Below are positions 1 through 13,700 of a DNA stretch of 64,000 bases, piece by piece. Both the position numbers and the translations under genes were made by a program. The number at the start of each line of letters is the position of its first letter. Within the stretch, counting starts at the first letter, position 1. The notes beneath the pieces were generated by a model. It had not been told where the DNA came from and ran no database searches. It saw nothing but the letters and a program-made list of their open reading frames with translations. Origin of the DNA: Opisthocomus hoazin (taxonomy: Eukaryota > Chordata > Aves > Opisthocomiformes > Opisthocomidae); contig NC_134434.1 of assembly GCF_030867145.1 (NCBI RefSeq), forward strand, positions 5,580,001 to 5,644,000. The letters are read 5' to 3'.

Positions 1-2768
1 GTCTGCTGAGGTCAGCAAACCATTTCCCCCTCCGCACCACACACAGGCGTGTGCCTCCCGGTATGCCAAGGTCTGGACCAGAGCAGGAGAACATCAAATA
101 ATCCTTCTACCTTCAAAAATTACAAATCACCCTCTCAAATCACTGATACAGAAGGCGAGTGAATGATTTTCCTAAGCCCTTGCATGCCTAAGATCACCAA
201 ATGCCGTTCAGCAGCGTTACACAGCCGGTGAGCTGGTTGGCACGGCAGCTCTCAAAATCATATTTCCTGATGGGAGAAGCGCCTGGTCCCCAGTGCCGTG
301 GGAAACCTCCAGCACCTGCACCGAGCAGCGGAGCCGGGGCTGCACGCCGGGCTCCTTCGGTGCACCAGCCTCGGGGCTCGGCGAGGCCGCCTGCCAGAGT
401 GAAACGCAGCCCGCTGCTAATTGCGTCAGTGGTTTTCCACATCCGCATCCTACCTGCCCGAGCGTGGGAGGGAAGCTGGTGACCAAACGTGGAACCTGCT
501 CACCAGCGCTTAGTTTCCAGATTTAGAAAGGGATGCAACAGGGCCAGAGTGATGTGAGCTCCTCCAGCCTGAGAAACTTTGGTTTTCAGTCCACCTGTCT
601 GCTTAAAATGTGGTGGCTTTCCTCACTGTCAGCAGAGAGGAGCTGAGATCGAATCCATAGTCCACCTGCCTGCTCCAAGTGCTTGGGTCTTCCAAGAAAA
701 TTCAACATAAAATGCCAAAAACTGGTCTCCAGCATATCCAGAGTCCAGTCATTCCATCTGCGGGAGGACACGTAAATGTCGTATGACAAGGGAAATGAAA
801 GGACATACATGGGAACAGGCTGGTGAGGACGACTGGAGTCAGTCTGGTTCCTGCCAGGCACCAGCTGCTGGTTCTTGCTTGGCCTGGCCGCAGCCAGCAC
901 AGGGACCTAAATGAGCAGAAAATCGCCCATTTTCACTGGAGACATTTTCTGCCTGCTTTGCTCCCCAAGGTTGAGGGTACCAGGGCGACCAAAGAAGCAG
1001 GAGGGATGTGGGGCTGAGGGTGGGAAGGGCTGGACAGCATCAGCCCCGGTTCGGAGCAGTTCAGACAGCGGGACCACACTGGCGGCCACAACAGATGGGG
1101 ATGCTGCCTGCCCTTCCCTCCTGGGCTTCATCAGGACTTTCTCAAGAGCAGCTGGCCCTGCAGTCACCCCAACACAAATCCAAACCCAGTAACACGGCGA
1201 GGAAGACTTTGAAGATGCAAGAGCCTGTGCTGTAACCAAGGACTAAATTCAGCCTCTGCGCAGAGCGTTTACACACAGTTCCTTGCCTGTGGAGATGGAG
1301 GCTGCTCCCCAGTTGAGGTGTGTGGGTGGCTTCTGAGTGACATTAGTGAAGCCAGGATGATTTATGTCAAATGATCTGACCTTGGCACCTCCTTGGCTGA
1401 GCAAGAGTGGCAGGGAGCAAAGACCCAACCTATGCACCCCTGGGAAGGAGACTGCCAGCCCCTGCCCTGGCAGTGACTCTGCTCTGGGCAGAGGTTGACC
1501 AGAAGGGGTAAAGCCCATCACCTGGCAGGAGGGATTCCTTGAACACCACTGAGAAGCCATGCATCACTGCAGGGACATGACCACCATCTGAAGCTCCAAC
1601 AATGCACTTAGAGCTGCTAATTTAGGTGAAAAAGTGTTTTAGCAGAGGGTGTGTGGAACTGCAGGCACACACCATGGAGACCCCAGTGCTAGTGTCAAAG
1701 CAGTGGGAGATGTCACCCGCTGGCACCCAGAAACCTGGGGTGTAGCAGGATCCCTATCAGTGCACCAGGCTGTTTCTTGGCCTGCTGAGACAGGATCAGT
1801 CCCCAGCACGCACGCTGTGTGCCTCTGCCTGCCAGGCTGTTCCCAGGACACAGCAGCCATAAATCCTCTGGGAGATCAGATGCGACATGCCGGGATGTGA
1901 TGCAGTGATGCTGGGACCACTCCTTCCCTGGAGAGGATGGAGAGGGATGTCCCTGCATCCTCTGCATGCAGGCACAGGTCCCTTCCTGTTGAGTCCTTTG
2001 CCATTGCCACCCCTTCCGGTCACAGACCATGGGGCTGAAGAACCTGGTTACCTCCACCTCTGCACTTTGTGCCCATCAAGCCCTGGCCCACCACATGCTG
2101 TGAGCCCACCTCTTGCTCAGGCACTGCGTGGGGATGGCAGGCACAGAGATGTGTCTGAGCTGCGCTGCAGCCCCCCCTTCTCATCCAGTGATGCAAGCGA
2201 GCCAGGTCCCCTCTCCCAGGTTTGTGCTGCTGGCCTGGTGTCTCATGCAGGACCACTCTCATCCAAGAGGACTTCACTGAGTCTCTAGGACCAGACCCTC
2301 AGCATTAACTGTGCCACATCCCGAGATCCCAGCGCAGCAGACAGGGCTTGCTGCCGACAGCGAGTGTCAGCGCAGACCCCAGGGGAAGGGGAGCACAAGA
2401 GGTCAGAGCCCCTCACTACAGACAGCCCCCTCTGCCTGCCTTGTCTCTCCCGCAGGGACTGATCCCTGGGGAAAGCAGAGGGATATTGTCCCCGTTTCTG
2501 GGGGTGGGCTCTGCACGGGTGCTAGTGCCTGGTGGGCTAACTCAGACCCTTCACCAGAGAACCCCTGCCCCGCTGCCCTGACGGATCGCCCATCGCAGCC
2601 TGGCCCTGCACCGTCCCCACGGCGAGCGGGAGCAGAGGGACCACACGAGGAAGGACCCTGCCCCAAACCTGCTCGACTCCCGGCTGCACTCACCTTCCCT
2701 TGCGTCCTTCCAGCTCCCAGGATCACAGCTCCCTTCGGGGCACGAGACCATCCCAGCAGGCACATTGC

Positions 2769-2787
2769 GAGGAGGAGGAGGAGGAGG
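2769..2787. repeat. (GAG)n microsatellite
   Basis: About six GAG/GGA triplets in a row within GC-rich non-coding sequence. Confidence 0.85.
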
Positions 2788-5589
2788 CAGCTCAGGTGCA
2801 GCCGAAGGGCACCGGCTCCTCAGCCGAGGGAGCTAGACGGCAAAGCAGCCATCCCTGTGGCATCTGCACCGGAGCCCACGCACGATGCTGCTGAACACGG
2901 ACGGGGCTCGCTTCTGCTCCGTGTGCCTGTGCCTGAGCTCACCGGTGACCACAAGATTTCTGCCCAGAAACAGGAAGGGCTCACGGGCCCCAGGCGACCC
3001 AAATGACGGCGCGGAGATGATAGACGAGTCGAGGGGAAATATGACAGCGCGTCGCGTCAAAGCAACCCCTGCAAAAGTGCCAGCAAGAGGCAGAAGCCGC
3101 TCAGTTCCCTGATCCACAGTCGTGAGGGCTTCTCTGCTTTCTGTCCCCCTCCTCCCCCCTTGGATCTCTTCCCTTCCCTGCAGCAGACATGAGACACATT
3201 TCATCCCGTAACTGGTTATTTTGCTGTCTGCCAGCTCAGCAAGACCAGAGTCTTCTCTGCATTCATCCCACTTCTTTGCAGAGCTGCAAATCCCCGCTTC
3301 CTCTCTGCAATTCTTAAAATACCCATGGCATCAGCTGTATTTTATTTCATTTGCAGGAAAAATTTAAAAAGGAAGGGCAAGAAGGGAAGTCACATTCCTC
3401 CCTTCAGGTTTCAATAACTATGAGGGTTTTTTTGTGAAAAAAACCCTTCGCGACTCGAAAGCCACCTTTCCCAAGAGTTTGGGGTAGTTATGGGAACCAT
3501 CTGGCTATATTCTTAAAAATGAAGAACTTTGCAGTGAAAGCAGAGTTCACCCTGGGAACTGGCGGATAAGAGTTTGGTTTAAAGGCTTTGCAGCTTCATC
3601 CTCCCTTCCAAACCACCAGGGTGCCGGAGAGAGCATAAGCAGGACCTGGCTGAGCGTTGGGTGCTGAGCATCCCATAAACCTATCCTCAGCATCTCTCCT
3701 CTGCAGGGCAGCAGTTAATGGGGACCCAGCGGTGGGGAAGAGTTCGTGACAGCTGCTCTATTTTATCCGAGCAGATACAAGATGAAGCAGAGTGAGGTGA
3801 GGCTGCTGGGGCTGGGATCCTCCAGTCTGCCTCCCTCCTCCCCTCTCCATCCTCCCAGTGCTCACCCCGTTGAACCACCTTCCTCCTAAACAGGGGTTCC
3901 CCATCTCTGTCGCAGGCCTGCACAAGCAAATAGTCACCTTCCTCCAGGGTTTTCCCCTCCCCGGTGTGTGCAGGAGAGCACACCCATGCCCTCTCCTTTT
4001 TCTGAGGGCTGGTCGTTAGCCGGACAGACAGCAAAGACACTGTGACGAGACAGGTTTCACCAGATCACGCATTAACCATTTTGCTTTCTGGATGTGCCTG
4101 GAGGGTCCTAGCTGTGGCTGGGTGGGCACCACCAGGTTGTACAGCCAGGTCATTGGTCCCTCTAGGGTCACGGGTCCCTACTGCACGCAGAGACCAGGAT
4201 GGGCTGCGTCAGCTGCTCTTGGCCTCCATGCAGAAGGATTCATGCTCACTCTGCCCTTGTTAGATTGTTTTACTTATACCATGGGTTGGGACCCTTGTGG
4301 GTGTCAGGATATGTCACTTGCAGCCCCAAAGGGCCCTGGTTCAGGCTCAGCACTGCGTGGTCCCTTGCCAGGGAGGGCTTGCCTGGCCCCCAGACTCCAC
4401 GCACCTCTAAGCGGCCATAGCCTGAGCAGAGACAGTCAGAGCAAGGCATCACACGGTCATAGCCTCACCACCAAGAGAGTTGCAGGGGAATCCAGCCTGA
4501 CCAGGACCAGAGACTGGTCCCAGGAGGCCACCTGGGCCATGTCCCACCCCACAGCAGCCCAGCTCCTCCAGCCTGTTCCATTCTGCTGACCATTACGACA
4601 AAGCCCAGCCAGGCAAACTTCCCAGGGAGTGGATGGCACAGCAGTGGGATTGCCTCCCCAGCCTGGTGCACCTGCTGGACAAAGTGTCCAGCTCTGCAGG
4701 AAAGCACATTCCTGTCCCAAGAAAAAGACATTTCCCTCTTAGCTCCGATCTGTGGCAGGAGTTGAAGCTCAGCCCTCAGTATGTGAGGATGCTGGGGTGA
4801 GGTTGAAAATCCCATGGCAGAAGGATGGAGATGTGTCCATCCACATGTGTCACTTTAACCCCATCTTACTTGGTGGAGAGAAGCGACTCAGACTGTCCCC
4901 TGGAGACATTCAACGTGGGGATGCCACAGCCTCCCCAAAAGCCCTGCTGCCCTGCCTCACAGATCATCAAAAGCTGGCAGAAATCACTAAAAACCAAAAC
5001 CCCTAGACTAGGTGAGGCACATGAGACACAGACCGAGCGGTGCAGAAGTATCTGAAGCCGTGCAAGAAAACCTAGACCTAAGCCTGTTGGGGGTGGGAGC
5101 TGGGCCAGCAGCGAGCGTGCGGGCTCCCTTGGGAAGACTGGTTGTGCCGTCCTGTGCCCGAGCACCCTGCGCTGCCCTGCACACCCTGGCTTGGGTGCCA
5201 GATGCCATGGCCTGGAGCTGCGCTGACCATGGCCAGCCCTGGGTGATGTCCCCTCTCCCACCTCCCCTCTTCGCCTGGGGACAGCCATGACACGGCAGGG
5301 CAAGCGCAGCCAATGGTGCATGCACGCTTGCTTTCTCTGAGTTATATTTAGTCCCGCTCCAAAGCCAGTCTCTCCACGCCTTCTGCAGCCCTGTATTTAG
5401 TTACAAATTCACTACACGGGTACGTCTGAGGTTTCCTGTGGTTGTTTATCAGCTCAACTACAGACATTCGCAAAGAAAAACCCGCGTATTGCGCAGGAAG
5501 GGAGCATAGAAAGCTGTTCCCCCAGCAGCGCTCCTCCTCTCCCCACTCCCCCATCCCACCACCAGTTACCACTCCAATCCCAACTCTTC

Positions 5590-5760
5590 CCATTCCTGCA
5601 GCCGACACCCCGGCTTGCTCCCGGTGCGAGGAAGGATCGTACAAATACCATCGGCAGCGGCGAGCGAGCTGTTCAGCGTCGGAGCGTCCTGAAGCGAGAC
5701 GCGGCGAGTGCTCAGCTGTAGGGGAGACACACGAGCACATGTACTCGCTGCTTTTCGTCA
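5590..5760. promoter_or_regulatory. CpG-rich patch, possible promoter
   Basis: I count 18 CpG in 5581-5760 (around ggcagcggcgagcgagctg), and some continue near 5900-5950. In mammals PIK3R6 lies on the 3' side of PIK3R5 in the same orientation, so an upstream element of that gene could lie here. No PIK3R6 exon was recognised, so this remains a guess. Confidence 0.3.
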
Positions 5761-7611
5761 TGAGATGACAGATGTCCTGTGGAGCAGACCAGAATTCGCC
5801 ACCCCCTCGTGCTGCCCTCCCCCTTCTCCCTGCAGTTGCCTTCGAGCGAGGTCGGTTATGAAAGTAGCACATCAGAGGCTTCGTCTAACGTTACAAAGCT
5901 CTCATTCCGGGGCGGCCGCCCAGCCCGCGTTGCCTTTGAGCTCTGGCGAGAGTGGCTGGAGCACAAATATCAAATGTGAGCCGAAGGGGAGTTTCTTCAC
6001 TGTGTGAGTTGAAGGACTGTTTCCCCCAAGCCAACCTGAGTATTTGATATTGCATCCTCGGGGCTGCTCAGAACCGCAGCCGACAGCCCCCGGAACACTG
6101 TGCAATTGCTCTGCTGGACCCAGCGTCACTGCTTATACCAGGACAAACCGACGCTGCAGCAGAACCTACCCGGGGAGTCCATCAGAGGCAGCTTTGACAT
6201 CCTGTTTGCACCGTCCTCTTAAACCATGTCCGTCTGCCAGTGGAGCAGCCGCTATTTTTGGACCTGATCCCGAGCTCCAGCCCAGCTGCACAGCTCAGGT
6301 AGGAAACAGGGACAAATGCAGCTTTCCAGCCATCAGCCCTCCATACTGTCCAGGCAAGAGCAGCTCCAGGATCCCCTGAGGACCTGAACCATGGCCATGG
6401 GTAGACACCGAGGGCAGGATTTGGCTCCATCTCAAACGCCCCAGAGCAAGGTGTCTCAGCTGAAATGAAAACTAAGCAAAAGTTTCATTATGAAACTCAA
6501 AAACCACATAAAGGTCACCTGCCAGATTCTGTTTAGGAGCCTTATTTCAGACCTGTTCAGACAGCCTGCTGAGGCGGAGGAGACCTGCAGCAGAGGCAGG
6601 GAGACCGTGCATGCTATGGACCAGCCTGGAGCCCTGCTTCTGGACTGATTTTCAGTTTCATCTCAAAACTTGGCAGGGCTTGTGGTTTCAGACAGCTCTG
6701 ATACGAAACCAGATGCTCTCCCTCAGGCTCTCACTGCCAAGGAAACACATCTCAAGCTCAGACTCTGCTTTCCAGCAACACTTTACTGCGCCGCTTGCCT
6801 GCTGGCTGCTCTGGCAAGGCACCTCCCTTCCAGAGACTCATGCCCATGGAGGGAGAAGGCGAGAATGGCTCTTGCAGCCGTTTCACTAATGAAACACCTT
6901 CACAGCTTGCACTGCAGCAGACATTCATCAGCCCATCAGCACTGAATGGGCCCCGAAGCCCTTTGCTAAAGCTGGTGTGGAAGTTGAGCGGCTTCCTGGA
7001 CACTAACGACTCTTTGGAGACTTCCTCGCCAACGTCACGTTTCATTCTTTCTAAGGAAAGAAATGAGTTTTCCGGAAGCATCAGCTTTTTAGATTTAGCA
7101 TCTCTCTTTCCATTCCCGGAGCTGACTTTGGAAAAAACAATCAGAGGGAAAAAATAAGTGCTTTTCAAAAACCGCTGCCAGGTTTGCTCGCACAAACAGC
7201 CCAGGCAAGTGCTGTCCACCTGAGGGGGAAATAAAAGTGGGCTCCTGAATGCAGCCCGCCTGGGAGAGGCCAGGCAGGGAACCAGCTACTTTCTTGAGAT
7301 CAAATGGGCTGTGGGATGGCACAACTGCTCCCTACCTCCGTACAGTCCCATTCCCTGAGCAAGACCGCCTTTGTACAGTACCTTCACCAGCAGTCGCTGG
7401 TGGTACAGCCCCTTCACTCCACAGGCATTCGTTGTGTCACCAGCTGGGAGAAAGCAGTTGTGTCTTGACAGCAAATCCTTTGCCCCTCACAAAGAAATTC
7501 AGGGTTTAAACAGCAGTTTCAGCATGTGCTCAGCATCTCATACTGTGGAGCACGCAGCTCCCGTGGGGCTGCAGTGAGACGTGCCCAAGCAGAAGTTCAT
7601 GAGCATGGTTG

Positions 7612-7707
7612 ATCTGGTGCCACAACGTCATGCTGCTGTTCCTTGCAGTGCTCCACCAGATCTGGTGCCACAACATCATGCTGCTGTTCCTTGCAGTGCT
7701 CCACCAG
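7612..7707. repeat. 48-bp tandem duplication
   Basis: Two adjacent 48-base units, 7612-7659 and 7660-7707, each starting atctggtgccacaac and ending gtgctccaccag. They differ at one base, CG in the first and CA in the second, as expected from CpG decay after a recent duplication. No gene was found around it. Confidence 0.95.
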
Positions 7708-10700
7708 TGCGGCTGGTGGTAGCACATCTGTACCCATCTGCATTGCCTGACCACAGGCACAATCTGGAGACCAGAGAATGAGGGACCACCAGGGGTCTAC
7801 CTGCATCCAGAAGCCTCAGTGGTAAATCCAGAACTGTTTATAACTTAGGTCTTTTCTTCCCCAGGTGATGCAGCAGTGTCTCAGTGCCGGCTCTGGGCAG
7901 GGACATGGTGCTGTTCCCCTCCATAGCAGAGGGGATTTCACCCAGGCTCTGCTGGAAGCTGCACTCAGGTGGTCACATCTGCCCAACAGCAGAGGGGAAG
8001 TCACTGGGGCTCAGAGAACTTGCCCATGGGCTCGAGGCGTCACCAGAGGAAGGTGACCAGAGCCAGAGTGAGCCCAGCGTGTTGTGTGTGGCACCTTCCC
8101 CTGGTGTCAGCAGATGACCAGGCTAACAGTGTGCACTTGACATTGCCCTGGCAGTGGGGAACGACCAGTGTGACAATGGCTGACAGGGCTAAGATGGAGT
8201 GGGAAGAGAAGCAGATTAGCAAGGAAGGGGGGAGTATATCATGTTGCATTAGGAGTACAAAGTCAATAAAGAGATTTAATTACATGGTACAAGCAACAAC
8301 AGAAACCACTGCTTTCAGTAGGACCATGAACACTCACCAGTAACACCAGTCTGGGCTGAAGAATCACACTAGAGACTCACAGACAACACCAATCCCAGCA
8401 CAGCTCTCTCACAACAGCAGCTCCCTTGGAGAGCTCCTGCCCAAACCATATTTGATGGACGGTGCTGTCTTCAAGGCGTGTCACACCTCAAAATAGAAAG
8501 ACGTGACTCAGCCAACACGGCATCTGCCTTCGGAACAGCCATTAACACCAGCAAAGTGCACAAAAACAAGAAAGGAGTTGGGAAAGCAACTCCCGAGAGC
8601 CCCCACTTCTGGGTAGGAGATGTGGTCAGTGTTAGGAAGGCTGGATACAACCAAAATGAGAGTCCTCTTGGGTCAGCTCTTTCCCAAACACTTGGAGCAG
8701 AGGAGCTCTCATTTCTCGTGAAAATGAGAGCTCCCCTTTGTCAAATCCCCACCGAAGCTGGGCACAGGGGGGATGCTGGGGAGGGATGCTGCTGCTGCCC
8801 ATATCCCAATGGCCAGCTGCAAACCCTTATGGTGGTGACTGGTAAAAGGTCTTTATGGCCCTGCCACCACAGCAGCCGTGCCCAACCCATGTATCAGAGG
8901 GTGGTGGGGAGCTGGGACCTCAGTTTTTCCCAGTGAGCTGGCGCACAGGGCATCCCCCGCCAAAGGGGCCACCGACAGGTTTTACAGCAAGGTCCCTGTC
9001 ACCAGTGGAGTGAGATCATGTCCAACACAAGCAGGACTGCTCTGAGATAGCATTCACAGGACTCCCAGAGGGAAACCATCTGAACACAATGGAGAAAATG
9101 GAAACTGCTCCAGTGGGGTTGTGCAAGCTGGTGCCTGGCAAGGGGGAGAAGTGGCCAGTCATCTCCCACATAGCGCTTCTGTGAAGCAGAGATTATTTCA
9201 TTTTTTTTAGCAAAAAGAAAGCAAGGCTTTTGTCATACAACAACCTGAACATGTTGTCCCATAAGGTCCAGGAAACTCCAGTAAAACCATTGCTAGCTGC
9301 CCTGTGCCATCTCTCCCAGTGCCAAGAAGTATTCTCCGCTGCCTGATTTGGGGCCATCCAGCCAGGAACATGGGCTACCCCAGACTGATGGACAGGCAGC
9401 AGACAGTGAAGTCGCCTAGCTCTGTCTCTTTAGGAAACAGGACCAAAAGAACCAAAATATACGGCAAGCTATTTTGGAATAGAAACACCGTCACAGCTGA
9501 TCTTCATAGCAGGTCTCCAATACTGGATGTCAGGACAGCCCTGTGCCAGCACTGGAGCCCAGCATCTCACGGCTGGCGGGGAGAGCCTGCAGGGCAGAGC
9601 TGTGCAGAGGCCAGCGCCTGCTGCGAGCAGCAAGCCCAGGTCTTCCCAGAACAGGTTAAATTCATGTTTGAAAGCTGTGCAGTTTGAGCAGATTCACATG
9701 ATGGAGCAGAGGATGGCCATATATTTTACCAGACTGACACATGTTTTCTTCCACTGCAGATGCAGGACATATCTTTAGATGTTCAGTGGGGCCCTAAGCT
9801 CTAAACGCTGAATAATGTGCTGTGGATTTGGGCCACCCACAGAGTAACTCAGAAACTGTTCAACAAAGCCTTGGGAGCCACGTACTCACTCTGCAACCAA
9901 AGTACCAAACAAGTACACACCTAAAAGTTTGTGTAATACTCAGAGATGATAAATCAGTCCTTGAAGCCCAGAGGAATTTGTTTCTGTGTTCAGACTTAGT
10001 CAAAAGGCAGAAAAGAAAAACTGCTGTTATGTTGCATAGAGACTCAGAGAGCTCCCATGGGAGGACCACAGCATCCCAGGGAGGTGACCGGTCACGTCGC
10101 GACAACTCAGGCTCAGCGCCTCTGCTGCAGCCAGAGGATGCTGCCAGAGGAAAACGCTCAGCGGGACACAGGGGGGAGGAGGACTAAAACCTGCCTGTTG
10201 CACAGAGTTGGCTTATCTACACTTTTTCGAACTTCGGGCCCCAAGCACTACCCTTTTTGTTTCCTTTCTGGACAGGGCTGCTGAACCATCCTCATTATCA
10301 CCACTACCATCGCTGTTTATTGCCGTGTCACTGGTGCGGTGCTCAGGGCCCCCAAGGGACAGACGAGGTCCCAGGCCAAGGGGAGGGGAAGCGGGGCAAG
10401 CTGCAGGATGGCACAAACCGCCAGCGCCGAGCGTGCACTGCGCCGGCCACCCCCACGCTGCAGCAAGAGCCAGCGCGCAGCCCCCCAGGCTCAGGGCTGG
10501 ATGGATGCCCCATGGTGCAAGGAGCTGGGAGCGGAGAGCCCCAGCAATGCCAAGGCAAAAGCGGGCCATGGCCGGGAGCAGCTCTGGGCAGTTGCCTCTG
10601 TTCCTTGCAACTGGGAGTTGTTTCACACAGAGCAAAATGAATAAGCATGAGCTAGTGGTGAAACGGCCCCAAATCAGTGGTGTAATTCACTCACCCCATC

Positions 10701-13700
10701 TGGGCTGAGCAGGCAGTTGCCGTCTGTCTGCGGGGCGTGCACGGGCGACGCGTGTGCAGCGAGCGGCCGGGAGCCTTGAACGAGTGCCAGAGCAGTAACA
10801 ACATCAAAACCAGCCACGTCTTCTCCAGGGGCACAGGCAGCAAAGTCCCCATGCTCCTCCCGGGGACAGGCGCCAGGGCAAACCCTGTGTTTCGCACCAG
10901 CATCCCGCTCGCTGGCAGGGTGCAGCAGGGGAAGCTTGCACAAATATTCCCTTCCTGCAGATAAGGAGCATGTTCCTCTTCTCCAGCACCTCCAGCATCC
11001 CTCCCCTAATTTACCCCGAGAAAGGAAGCCGCACCGACACTGTTCAAGTGGTTTCCAGGGTCCGCGGGGATGTAGGACTCACGTACGCACTGCCAACCTC
11101 TAAGGCATGAAGCACCCCCCAGTAAAAGCGCAGCACTGGGGACCCACAGAGCAGCAGATCCCCCTCAAAGGAGCAGAGAGAAGACAAGAGAGAGGACGAG
11201 CACTGCGTTTCCCCATGCACGGACCCAGAAGCAACGTGCCCTCCAGGACTCTACCTGCTTCTTCGGGGCAGGCAGCGGGGAGCCCGGCGAGTCACGCGTG
11301 TGCCCGAGGTCCCATCCAGCGCGGGGGGGCATAGTGGGGTCCCGGGGAAGTCATCGCAGGGTCCACTCTGCCCGGTGAGGAGGTCGGTGGGTGCCGGGAG
11401 AGCACCGGGGCGGCTGTCGGGCTCTGCAGCACACTTCAAAGTCTGCAAAGCAAAAAGGGAAGCACCGGAGTTATTTCAAGTCAACTTCCTCTTTCACAGA
11501 GAAGTCCCTCAAGGAGAAAGCTGTCCCCGCGCAGGTCGCACTCGGCCGGTGACGTGCAGGAGCGGGCGAAAGAGGGCTCAGCCATGCCCTGCCTCTAATC
11601 CCCCAAAACCAGCCGTGCAGGTCGGGCTGCTCTGGGATGAGCCAGTCCCAAGGAAGCCACGGCGAGCCCCGGCGCTGGCACAGCCTCTGCCGTGCCGCCA
11701 GCCACCCCACGCGGGACAACTCCTTCGGCCCTGCCACCTCCCAGCTGAGGCAGAAGGAGCGCTTGAGGCTGCACACCCAGTACCTCCAAATAAACAGTGT
11801 TGCTACGAGAGACAAGGAGGAGTCTGTCCAAGGAGACGCTTTTCCAGCTCCCCGTTCCAAGCGTGGCGTTTTGTGCCTCTGCCAGTGCCTTCCGCCCCGA
11901 GCATCTCGCACACATCTGCTTTTGCTCAATGCCAGCGTTGTCCCCGCAGCTGCCCAGAGCAGCTCCTGCCTGCTTTGAGTGCCAGCACGGGGACGCAGCC
12001 CGGGCAGGGGATGCCCAGCCCCTCCTGGAACACATTCATGGAAAAATTTGCCGTTGCATTGACAGATGTACTGGCTGCAGGTCTGGCTGTGCTCAGCAGG
12101 GCATCATGTTGTCACCACTCGTGACTCAGTGTCAGGAGTGCAGCTCCTGGGATGAGCCCAAACAGGGGCCCCAGGCGAGGCTGCTCAGGGCTGCTGGGGT
12201 CTGTCCCTGCACCAAGTCACTCTTAGGGCCAAGACCCGTTTTTGCGTTAGTGTAAGCTCAGGCTGGCACACGGGAAGGATGTGTGGACCCAGCCCAACTT
12301 GGGACACGAATGCTCATCGCTATGGGATGTGGGGTGAGCTCACCAACTCTGTCACCCCAGCCAGGTGATAGGAAATGTGTGCGTGCCTCAGGCTTCACTG
12401 CACCAAGTGCTCAGGAAAGCTCAGCAGCATTGGCCAGCCCCTCCAGCCAGGGATTGCCGTAACCAGTGCTGTCCCCACTTACGGCCAGGGTGCTACTAGA
12501 TCCGCTCAGCACCCCAGGTGTTATCTAGAGAAATGCTTGAGCCTCTGAGCTTTTTTGGATGAAGTGGGTTGGGGGTGAAAGTACTCCTAGAGGGAGCGTG
12601 GGAACAGCAGCTGATACTGCATCACTTCCCATCTTCTTTTACATGAGAAAAAGCATTAGGTATAGATACATACCTGGGCCCCAGATTTAAAAATAACCTA
12701 CTTCCTTCCTGACTGGGAGAGAAAGGCAGGAGGAGGCAGTTTAACTGGCTGTCAGCGTTACTTGCATTCAATTCCCACTCGTTGCACTGGTGCCAAGTTG
12801 CTGCGGTGAGCAGCATCCCCTTCCCCTGGCAGGCTCACCGCCCCGCACGGCCGTCCTGCGGGCAGGAAGGCTCCGGGGAAACAGCAGCAGCAGCACACAA
12901 CAGCAGATGATAACATCCGCGTTTCCCCTGTCTTGTTTTCATTCACATTCGCTCCCATTCATGAAGGACACACGCACGTGTCCTGGCCCCGGTACAGCAT
13001 CGCTGCAGAGCGCAGCGGTGCCGATGGCCCCCGGACCAGCCCTGCGGGCAAGCGTGGTTGTGGCACATACACGTGGGATCCTGTCTGCAGAGGCTTTGTC
13101 CCTGCTAGCATCAGAGTTAGCTTCTTCAGCATGCCTGGGCTAAGGGTTTGGGCAGAGCTGTTCAATAGCTTGTTGTCCCACCTGTCCATCAGTCCCGATG
13201 TCGCATTGCGTCCGTCCTTCCTCAGCAGGAGTTACCCAGCGTGCAGAAGCTCCGGCCACAGGCAGGAACGACCAAGGAGATACCATTTCCCATGCTAATG
13301 CCAGAAGAAAGTGAGGTGTGAAGCCAATGCACTGACACCAGCGAGGGTGTGAGCCCCATGAGGTTGCGTAGGAGGGGAAATGGGTGGCACCAGCTACATG
13401 GCACCCCTTTGTTGGATCTGCTCTTGCATTGGTGATGCTTCACAAGCATCTTTCAAGGCCGAGAGCTCCCTCTCGCTGCTGGACATTTTGACTCCTCACC
13501 TCTCAGCTGGCCACTGCAGGTCCCAAACCTTCACCGTCCCCCTTATTTTCACTGGAATTGGACCCCCTCCCGCTGCACAGCTACAGGAGGAGGATGCCAG
13601 TGAGCTTCCTTGGGCAGTGCCCACAGCACACATCCAGCACCCCCCTCATGCCATCAACTTTGGGATCCCAACCCAAAATTCATTTAGCTAGAGGGCTATT

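Noticed and set aside
2311..3006. 231-codon plus-strand open frame
   Set aside because: Composition is Pro/Arg/Ala/Ser-rich as expected from GC-rich non-coding DNA. There is no domain, no splice context, and overlapping open frames of similar length exist on the other strand.
5348..5872. 174-codon minus-strand open frame over the CpG-rich patch
   Set aside because: The frame is open because of base composition; the translation shows no domain and no p84/p87 similarity.
11300..12124. 274-codon plus-strand open frame, the longest in the window
   Set aside because: Low stop-codon density in GC-rich DNA explains it. The translation has no recognisable family, is rich in Pro, Ala, Ser and Arg, and is overlapped by other open frames.
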